A stretch of DNA of 64,000 bases, taken from Loxodes magnus. Its lineage: Eukaryota; Ciliophora; Karyorelictea; Loxodida; Loxodidae. Location: positions 46,594 to 110,593 of the forward strand of contig CAMPDV010001446.1 of assembly GCA_946699065.1 (NCBI GenBank), in the 5' to 3' direction. The notes below the pieces were generated by a model that was given only the letters and a program-made list of their open reading frames with translations, had not been told where the DNA came from and did not search any database. The position numbers and the translations under genes are program-made. Positions 50,286 through 61,100 of this stretch are shown here, one piece after another (positions within the stretch are counted from its first letter, which is position 1; each line of letters opens with the position of its first letter).

Positions 50286-53200
50286 AGTCTATCTTCTTTT
50301 CTTACTTTCCTTATTCACTTTTCTAAATACTTATTACTTCTCAAAGCATACTCATTAAAACTGAAATTCTTTCTTCTTTTCTTACCTTACTTATTCACTT
50401 TTCTAAATACTTATTACTTCTCAAAGCATACTCCTTAAAACTGAAAGTCTATCTCTTTTCTTACCTTACTTATTCACTTTTCTAAATACTTATTACTTCT
50501 CAAAGCATACTCCTTAAAACTGATACTATTTCTTCATTTCTTACTTTACTTATTCAATTTTCTAAATACTTATTACTTCTCAAAGCATACTCCTTAAAAC
50601 TGAAATTATATCTCTTTTCTTACTTTCCTTATTCACTTTTCTAAATACTTATTACTTCTCAAAGCATACTCCTTAAAACTGAAATTCTTTCTTCTTTTCT
50701 TACCTTACTTATTCAATTTTCTAAATACTTATTACTTCTCAAAGCATACTCCTTAAAACTGAAATTATATCTCTTTTCTTACTTTACTTATTCACTTTTC
50801 TAAATACTTATTACTTCTCAAAGCATACTCCTTAAAACTGAAATTATATCTCTTTTCTTACTTTACTTATTCACTTTTCTAAATACTTATTACTTCTCAA
50901 AGCATACTCCTTAAAACTGAAAGTCTATCTTCTTTTCTTACTTTCCTTATTCACTTTTCTAAATACTTATTACTTCTCAAAGCATACTCATAAAAACTGA
51001 AACTCTATCTTCTTTTCTTACCTTACTTATTCAATTTTCTAAATACTTATTACTTCTCAAAGCATACTCCTTAAAACTGAAATTCTATCTTCTTTTCTTA
51101 CTTTCCTTATTCACTTTTCTAAATACTTATTACTTCTCAAAGCATACTCCTTAAAACTGATACTATTTCTTCTTTTCTTACTTTACTTATTCACTTTTCT
51201 AAATACTTATTACTTCTCAAAGCATACTCCTTAAAACTGAAATTCTTTCTTCTTTTCTTACTTTACTTATTCACTTTTCTAAATACTTATTACTTCTCAA
51301 AGCATACTCCTTAAAACTGATACTATTTCTTCATTTCTTACTTTACTTATTCACTTTTCTAAATACTTATTACTTCTCAAAGCATACTCCTTAAAACTGA
51401 AATTATATCTCTTTTCTTACTTTCCTTATTCACTTTTCTAAATACTTATTACTTCTCAAAGCATACTCCTTAAAACTGAAATTCTATCTTCTTTTCTTAC
51501 CTTACTTATTCACTTTTCTAAATACTTATTACTTCTCAAAGCATACTCCTTAAAACTGAAAGTCTATCTTCTTTTCTTACCTTACTTATTCACTTTTATA
51601 AATACTTATTACTTCTCAAAGCATACTCATAAAAACTGAAATTATATCTCTTTTCTTACTTTCCTTATTCACTTTTCTAAATACTTATTACTTCTCAAAG
51701 CATACTCCTTAAAACTGATACTATTTCTTCATTTCTTACTTTACTTATTCACTTTTCTAAATACTTATTACTTCTCAAAGCATACTCCTTAAAACTGATA
51801 CTATTTCTTCATTTCTTACTTTACTTATTCACTTTTCTAAATACTTATTACTTCTCAAAGCATACTCCTTAAAACTGATACTATTTCTTCATTTCTTACT
51901 TTACTTATTCACTTTTCTAAATACTTATTACTTCTCAAAGCATACTCCTTAAAACTGAAACTCTATCTTCTTTTCTTACTTTTCTTATTCACTTTTCTAA
52001 ATACTTATTACTTCTCAAAGCATACTCCTTAAAACTGAAAGTCTATCTTCTTTTCTTACCTTACTTATTCACTTTTCTAAATACTTATTACTTCTCAAAG
52101 CATACTCCTTAAAACTGAAAGTCTATCTTCTTTTCTTACCTTACTTATTCACTTTTATAAATACTTATTACTTCTCAAAGCATACTCATAAAAACTGAAA
52201 TTATATCTCTTTTCTTACTTTCCTTATTCACTTTTCTAAATACTTATTACTTCTCAAAGCATACTCCTTAAAACTGATACTATTTCTTCATTTCTTACTT
52301 TACTTATTCACTTTTCTAAATACTTATTACTTCTCAAAGCATACTCCTTAAAACTGAAATTCTTTCTTCTTTTCTTACTTTACTTATTCACTTTTCTAAA
52401 TACTTATTACTTCTCAAAGCATACTCCTTAAAACTTATACTATTTCTTCATTTCTTACTTTACTTATTCACTTTTCTAAATACTTATTACTTCTCAAAGC
52501 ATACTCCTTAAAACTGAAATTATATCTTTTTTCTTACCTTACTTATTCACTTTTCTAAATACTTATTACTTCTCAAAGCATACTCCTTAAAACTTAAATT
52601 CTTTCTTCTTTTCTTACCTTACTTATTCACTTTTCTAAATACTTATTACTTCTCAAAGCATACTCCTTAAAACTGAAACTCTATCTTCTTTTCTTACTTT
52701 ACTTATTCACTTTTCTAAATACTTATTACTTCTCAAAGCATACTCCTTAAAACTTAAATTCTTTCTTCATTTCTTACTTTCCTTATTCGCTTATCTAAAT
52801 ACTTATTACTTCTCAAAGCATACTCCTTAAAACTGAAATTATATCTCTTTTCTTACTTTACTTATTCACTTTTCTAAATACTTATTACTTCTCAAAGCAT
52901 ACTCATAAAAACTGAAATTCTATCTCTTTTCTTACCTTACTTATTCAATTTTCTAAATACTTATTACTTCTCAAAGCATACTCCTTAAAACTGAAATTCT
53001 ATCTTCTTTTCTTACCTTACTTATTCACTTTTCTAAATACTTATTACTTCTCAAAGCATACTCCTTAAAACTGAAATTCTATCTTCTTTTCTTACTTTAC
53101 TTATTCACTTTTCTAAATACTTATTACTTCTCAAAGCATACTCATAAAAACTGAAACTCTATCTTCTTTTCTTACCTTACTTATTCAATTTTCTAAATAC

Positions 53201-56200
53201 TTATTACTTCTCAAAGCATACTCCTTAAAACTGAAATTCTATCTTCTTTTCTTACCTTACTTATTCACTTTTCTAAATACTTATTACTTCTCAAAGCATA
53301 CTCCTTAAAACTGAAATTCTATCTTCTTTTTTTACTTTACTTATTCACTTTTCTAAATACTTATTACTTCTCAAAGCATACTCCTTAAAACTGAAATTAT
53401 ATCTCTTTTCTTACTTTACTTATTCACTTTTCTAAATACTTATTACTTCTCAAAGCATACTCCTTAAAACTGAAATTATATCTCTTTTCTTACTTTCCTT
53501 ATTCACTTTTCTAAATACTTATTACTTCTCAAAGCATACTCCTTAAAACTGAAATTCTTTCTTCTTTTCTTACTTTCCTTATTCACTTTTCTAAATACTT
53601 ATTACTTCTCAAAGCATACTCCTTAAAACTGAAATTCTATCTACTTTTCTTACTTTACTTATTCACTTTTCTAAATACTTATTACTTCTCAAAGCATACT
53701 CTTTAAAACTGAAATTCTATCTTCTTTTCTTACTTTACTTATTCACTTTTCTAAATACTTATTACTTCTCAAAGCATACTCATAAAAACTGAAATTCTAT
53801 CTCTTTTCTTACTTTCCTTATTCACTTTTCTAAATACTTATTACTTCTCAAAGCATACTCCTTAAAACTGATACTATTTCTTCATTTCTTACTTTACTTA
53901 TTCACTTTTCTAAATACTTATTACTTCTCAAAGCATACTCCTTAAAACTGAAATTCTTTCTTCTTTTCTTACTTTACTTATTCACTTTTCTAAATACTTA
54001 TTACTTCTCAAAGCATACTCCTTAAAACTGAAAGTCTATCTCTTTTCTTACCTTACTTATTCACTTTTCTAAATACTTATTACTTCTTAAAGCATACTCC
54101 TTAAAACTGAAATTCTTTTTTCTTTTCTTACTTTACTTATTCACTTTTCTAAATACTTATTACTTCTCAATGCATACTCCTTAAAACTGAAATTCTATCT
54201 TCTTTTATTACTTTACTTATTCACTTTTCTAAATACTTATTACTTCTCAAAGCATACTCCTTAAAACCGAAACTCTTTCTTCTTTACTTACTTTACTTAT
54301 TCACTTTTCTAAATACTTATTACTTCTCAAAGCATACTCCTTAAAACTGAAAGTCTATCTTCTTTTCTTACTTTCCTTATTCACTTTTCTAAATACTTAT
54401 TACTTCTCAAAGCATACTCATTAAAACTGAAATTCTTTCTTCTTTTCTTACCTTACTTATTCACTTTTCTAAATACTTATTACTTCTCAAAGCATACTCC
54501 TTAAAACTGAAAGTCTATCTCTTTTCTTACCTTACTTATTCACTTTTCTAAATACTTATTACTTCTCAAAGCATACTCCTTAAAACTGATACTATTTCTT
54601 CATTTCTTACTTTACTTATTCAATTTTCTAAATACTTATTACTTCTCAAAGCATACTCCTTAAAACTGAAATTATATCTCTTTTCTTACTTTCCTTATTC
54701 ACTTTTCTAAATACTTATTACTTCTCAAAGCATACTCCTTAAAACTGAAATTCTTTCTTCTTTTCTTACCTTACTTATTCAATTTTCTAAATACTTATTA
54801 CTTCTCAAAGCATACTCCTTAAAACTGAAATTATATCTCTTTTCTTACTTTACTTATTCACTTTTCTAAATACTTATTACTTCTCAAAGCATACTCCTTA
54901 AAACTGAAATTATATCTCTTTTCTTACTTTACTTATTCACTTTTCTAAATACTTATTACTTCTCAAAGCATACTCCTTAAAACTGAAAGTCTATCTTCTT
55001 TTCTTACTTTCCTTATTCACTTTTCTAAATACTTATTACTTCTCAAAGCATACTCATAAAAACTGAAACTCTATCTTCTTTTCTTACCTTACTTATTCAA
55101 TTTTCTAAATACTTATTACTTCTCAAAGCATACTCCTTAAAACTGAAATTCTATCTTCTTTTCTTACTTTCCTTATTCACTTTTCTAAATACTTATTACT
55201 TCTCAAAGCATACTCCTTAAAACTGATACTATTTCTTCTTTTCTTACTTTACTTATTCACTTTTCTAAATACTTATTACTTCTCAAAGCATACTCCTTAA
55301 AACTGAAATTCTTTCTTCTTTTCTTACTTTACTTATTCACTTTTCTAAATACTTATTACTTCTCAAAGCATACTCCTTAAAACTGATACTATTTCTTCAT
55401 TTCTTACTTTACTTATTCACTTTTCTAAATACTTATTACTTCTCAAAGCATACTCCTTAAAACTGAAATTATATCTCTTTTCTTACTTTCCTTATTCACT
55501 TTTCTAAATACTTATTACTTCTCAAAGCATACTCCTTAAAACTGAAATTCTATCTTCTTTTCTTACCTTACTTATTCACTTTTCTAAATACTTATTACTT
55601 CTCAAAGCATACTCCTTAAAATTGAAAGTCTATCTTCTTTTCTTACCTTACTTATTCACTTTTATAAATACTTATTACTTCTCAAAGCATACTCATAAAA
55701 ACTGAAATTATATCTCTTTTCTTACTTTCCTTATTCACTTTTCTAAATACTTATTACTTCTCAAAGCATACTCCTTAAAACTGATACTATTTCTTCATTT
55801 CTTACTTTACTTATTCACTTTTCTAAATACTTATTACTTCTCAAAGCATACTCCTTAAAACTGATACTATTTCTTCATTTCTTACTTTACTTATTCACTT
55901 TTCTAAATACTTATTACTTCTCAAAGCATACTCCTTAAAACTGATACTATTTCTTCATTTCTTACTTTACTTATTCACTTTTCTAAATACTTATTACTTC
56001 TCAAAGCATACTCCTTAAAACTGAAACTCTATCTTCTTTTCTTACTTTTCTTATTCACTTTTCTAAATACTTATTACTTCTCAAAGCATACTCCTTAAAA
56101 CTGAAAGTCTATCTTCTTTTCTTACCTTACTTATTCACTTTTCTAAATACTTATTACTTCTCAAAGCATACTCCTTAAAACTGAAAGTCTATCTTCTTTT

Positions 56201-58150
56201 CTTACCTTACTTATTCACTTTTATAAATACTTATTACTTCTCAAAGCATACTCATAAAAACTGAAATTATATCTCTTTTCTTACTTTCCTTATTCACTTT
56301 TCTAAATACTTATTACTTCTCAAAGCATACTCCTTAAAACTGATACTATTTCTTCATTTCTTACTTTACTTATTCACTTTTCTAAATACTTATTACTTCT
56401 CAAAGCATACTCCTTAAAACTGAAATTCTTTCTTCTTTTCTTACTTTACTTATTCACTTTTCTAAATACTTATTACTTCTCAAAGCATACTCCTTAAAAC
56501 TTATACTATTTCTTCATTTCTTACTTTACTTATTCACTTTTCTAAATACTTATTACTTCTCAAAGCATACTCCTTAAAACTGAAATTATATCTTTTTTCT
56601 TACCTTACTTATTCACTTTTCTAAATACTTATTACTTCTCAAAGCATACTCCTTAAAACTTAAATTCTTTCTTCTTTTCTTACCTTACTTATTCACTTTT
56701 CTAAATACTTATTACTTCTCAAAGCATACTCCTTAAAACTGAAACTCTATCTTCTTTTCTTACTTTACTTATTCACTTTTCTAAATACTTATTACTTCTC
56801 AAAGCATACTCCTTAAAACTTAAATTCTTTCTTCATTTCTTACTTTCCTTATTCGCTTATCTAAATACTTATTACTTCTCAAAGCATACTCCTTAAAACT
56901 GAAATTATATCTCTTTTCTTACTTTACTTATTCACTTTTCTAAATACTTATTACTTCTCAAAGCATACTCATAAAAACTGAAATTCTATCTCTTTTCTTA
57001 CCTTACTTATTCACTTTTCTAAATACTTATTACTTCTCAAAGCATACTCCTTAAAACTGAAATTCTATCTTCTTTTCTTACCTTACTTATTCACTTTTCT
57101 AAATACTTATTACTTCTCAAAGCATACTCCTTAAAACTGAAATTCTATCTTCTTTTCTTACTTTACTTATTCACTTTTCTAAATACTTATTACTTCTCAA
57201 AGCATACTCATAAAAACTGAAACTCTATCTTCTTTTCTTACCTTACTTATTCAATTTTCTAAATACTTATTACTTCTCAAAGCATACTCCTTAAAACTGA
57301 AATTCTATCTTCTTTTCTTACCTTACTTATTCACTTTTCTAAATACTTATTACTTCTCAAAGCATACTCCTTAAAACTGAAATTCTATCTTCTTTTTTTA
57401 CTTTACTTATTCACTTTTCTAAATACTTATTACTTCTCAAAGCATACTCCTTAAAACTGAAATTATATCTCTTTTCTTACTTTACTTATTCACTTTTCTA
57501 AATACTTATTACTTCTCAAAGCATACTCCTTAAAACTGAAATTATATCTCTTTTCTTACTTTCCTTATTCACTTTTCTAAATACTTATTACTTCTCAAAG
57601 CATACTCCTTAAAACTGAAATTCTTTCTTCTTTTCTTACTTTCCTTATTCACTTTTCTAAATACTTATTACTTCTCAAAGCATACTCCTTAAAACTGAAA
57701 TTCTATCTACTTTTCTTACTTTACTTATTCACTTTTCTAAATACTTATTACTTCTCAAAGCATACTCTTTAAAACTGAAATTCTATCTTCTTTTCTTACT
57801 TTACTTATTCACTTTTCTAAATACTTATTACTTCTCAAAGCATACTCATAAAAACTGAAATTCTATCTCTTTTCTTACTTTCCTTATTCACTTTTCTAAA
57901 TACTTATTACTTCTCAAAGCATACTCCTTAAAACTGATACTATTTCTTCATTTCTTACTTTACTTATTCACTTTTCTAAATACTTATTACTTCTCAAAGC
58001 ATACTCCTTAAAACTGAAATTCTTTCTTCTTTTCTTACTTTACTTATTCACTTTTCTAAATACTTATTACTTCTCAAAGCATACTCCTTAAAACTGAAAG
58101 TCTATCTCTTTTCTTACCTTACTTATTCACTTTTCTAAATACTTATTACT
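50000..58150. repeat. Subdomain B3: tandem pair of a 4,066-bp higher-order unit
   Basis: Rare variants repeat at exactly 4,066 bp: CTTCTTAAAGC (50,020 and 54,086), CTCATTAAAA (50,351 and 54,417), TATATCTTTT (52,521 and 56,587), ATTCGCTTATC (52,789 and 56,855), a seven-T run before ACTTTAC (53,334 and 57,400) and CTACTTTTCTT (53,641 and 57,707). The first copy ends where the second begins, so this is a direct tandem duplication of 51 monomers. The length is 51 x 80 minus 14, consistent with about fourteen 79-bp members. I saw only two differences between the copies: ATTGAAAGTC near 55,621 against ACTGAAAGTC, and CACTTTT near 57,013 against CAATTTT near 52,947. Confidence 0.92.
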
Positions 58151-61100
58151 TCTCAAAGCATGCTTCTTAAAACTGAAATTATATCTCTTTTCTTACTTTC
58201 CTTATTCACTTTTCTAAATACTTATTACTTCTCAAAGCATACTCCTTAAAACTGATACTATTTCTTCATTTCTTACTTTACTTATTCACTTTTCTAAATA
58301 CTTATTACTTCTCAATGCATACTCCTTAAAACTGAAATTCTATCTTCTTTTATTACTTTACTTCTTCGCTTTTATAAATACTTATTACTTCTCAAAGCAT
58401 ACTCCTTAAAACTGAAATTCTTTTTTCTTTTCTTACCTTACTTATTCACTTTTCTAAATACTTATTACTTCTCAAAGCATACTCCTTAAAACTGAAATTA
58501 TATCTCTTTTCTTACTTTACTTATTCACTTTTCTAAATACTTATTACTTCTCAAAGCATACTCATAAAAACTGAAATTCTATCTACTTTTCTTACTTTAC
58601 TTATTCACTTTTCTAAATACTTATTACTTCTCAAAGCATACTCCTTAAAACTGAAATTCTATCTCTTTTCTTACTTTCCTTATTCACTTTTCTAAATACT
58701 TATTACTTCTCAAAGCATACTCCTTAAAACTGATACTATTTCTTCATTTCTTACTTTACTTATTCACTTTTCTAAATACTTATTACTTCTCAAAGCATAC
58801 TCCTTAAAACTGAAATTCTTTCTTCTTTTCTTACTTTACTTATTCACTTTTCTAAATACTTATTACTTCTCAAAGCATACTCATAAAAACTGAAATTCTA
58901 TCTCTTTTCTTACTTTCCTTATTCACTTTTCTAAATACTTATTACTTCTCAAAGCATACTCCTTAAAACTGATACTATTTCTTCATTTCTTACTTTACTT
59001 ATTCACTTTTCTAAATACTTATTACTTCTCAAAGCATACTCCTTAAAACTGAAATTCTTTCTTCTTTTCTTACTTTACTTATTCACTTTTCTAAATACTT
59101 ATTACTTCTCAAAGCATACTCCTTAAAACTGAAAGTCTATCTCTTTTCTTACCTTACTTATTCACTTTTCTAAATACTTATTACTTCTCAAAGCATGCTT
59201 CTTAAAACTGAAATTATATCTCTTTTCTTACTTTCCTTATTCACTTTTCTAAATACTTATTACTTCTCAAAGCATACTCCTTAAAACTGATACTATTTCT
59301 TCATTTCTTACTTTACTTATTCACTTTTCTAAATACTTATTACTTCTCAAAGCATACTCCTTAAAACTGATACTATTTCTTCATTTCTTACTTTACTTAT
59401 TCACTTTTCTAAATACTTATTACTTCTCAAAGCATACTCCTTAAAACTGAAAGTCTATCTTCTTTTCTTACTTTCCTTATTCACTTTTCTAAATACTTAT
59501 TACTTCTCAAAGCATACTCCTTAAAACTGATACTATTTCTTCATTTCTTACTTTACTTATTCAATTTTCTAAATACTTATTACTTCTCAAAGCATGCTTC
59601 TTAAAACTGAAATTCTATCTACTTTTCTTACTTTACTTATTCACTTTTCTAAATACTTATTACTTCTCAAAGCATACTCCTTAAAACTGAAATTCTATCT
59701 TCTTTTCTTACTTAACTTCTTCGCTTTTATAAATACTTATTACTTCTCAAAGCATACTCCTTAAAACTGAAATTCTTTTTTCTTTTCTTACCTTACTTAT
59801 TCACTTTTCTAAATACTTATTACTTCTCAAAGCATACTCCTTAAAACTGAAATTATATCTCTTTTCTTACTTTACTTATTCACTTTTCTAAATACTTATT
59901 ACTTCTCAAAGCATACTCATAAAAACTGAAATTCTATCTACTTTTCTTACTTTACTTATTCACTTTTCTAAATACTTATTACTTCTCAAAGCATACTCCT
60001 TAAAACTGAAATTCTTTTTTCTTTTCTTACCTTACTTATTCACTTTTATAAATACTTATTACTTCTCAAAGCATACTCATAAAAACTGAAATTCTATCTA
60101 CTTTTCTTACTTTACTTATTCACTTTTCTAAATACTTATTACTTCTCAAAGCATACTCCTTAAAACCGAAACTCTTTCTTCTTTACTTACTTTACTTATT
60201 CACTTTTCTAAATACTTATTACTTCTCAAAGCATACTCCTTAAAACTGAAATTCTATCTTCTTTTATTACTTTACTTATTCACTTTTCTAAATACTTATT
60301 ACTTCTCAAAGCATACTCCTTAAAACTGAAATTCTTTCTTCTTTACTTACTTTCCTTATTCACTTTTATAAATACTTATTACTTCTCAAAGCATACTCAT
60401 AAAAACTGAAATTCTATCTACTTTTCTTACTTTACTTATTCACTTTTCTAAATACTTATTACTTCTCAAAGCATACTCCTTAAAACTGAAATTCTTTCTT
60501 CTTTACTTACTTTCCTTATTCACTTTTCTAAATACTTATTACTTCTCAAAGCATACTCCTTAAAACTGAAATTCTATCTCTTTTCTTACTTTACTTATTC
60601 ACTTTTCTAAATACTTATTACTTCTCAAAGCATACTCCTTAAAACTGAAATTATATCTCTTTTCTTACTTTACTTATTCACTTTTCTAAATACTTATTAC
60701 TTCTCAAAGCATACTCCTTAAAACTGAAATTCTTTCTTCTTTTCTTACTTTACTTATTCACTTTTCTAAATACTTATTACTTCTCAAAGCATACTCCTTA
60801 AAACCGAAACTCTTTCTTCTTTACTTACTTTACTTATTCACTTTTCTAAATACTTATTACTTCTCAAAGCATACTCCTTAAAACTGAAATTCTTTCTTCT
60901 TTTCTTACCTTACTTATTCACTTTTCTAAATACTTATTACTTCTCAAAGCATACTCATAAAAACTGAAACTCTATCTTCTTTTCTTACCTTACTTATTCA
61001 ATTTTCTAAATACTTATTACTTCTCAAAGCATACTCCTTAAAACCGAAACTCTTTCTTCTTTACTTACTTTCCTTATTCACTTTTCTAAATACTTATTAC

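Larger units (their letters stand above)
39960..54300. repeat. Dispersed cassette CTTAAAGC / CAATGC / ACCGAAAC
   Basis: A three-monomer signature occurs eight times in the same order: CTTCTTAAAGC followed by GAAATTCTTTTTTC, CTCAATGCAT followed by TTTTATTAC, then ACCGAAACTC with CTTTACTTAC. The CTTAAAGCAT marker is at 39,966, 42,281, 43,639, 45,872, 46,431, 47,549, 50,020 and 54,086. Spacings of 559 and 1,118 bp are seven and fourteen monomers. Lone CTTCTTAAAGC monomers near 45,552 and 49,700 have a different neighbour, GAAACTCTATC. A partial version without CTTAAAGC lies near 61,980. Confidence 0.85.
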
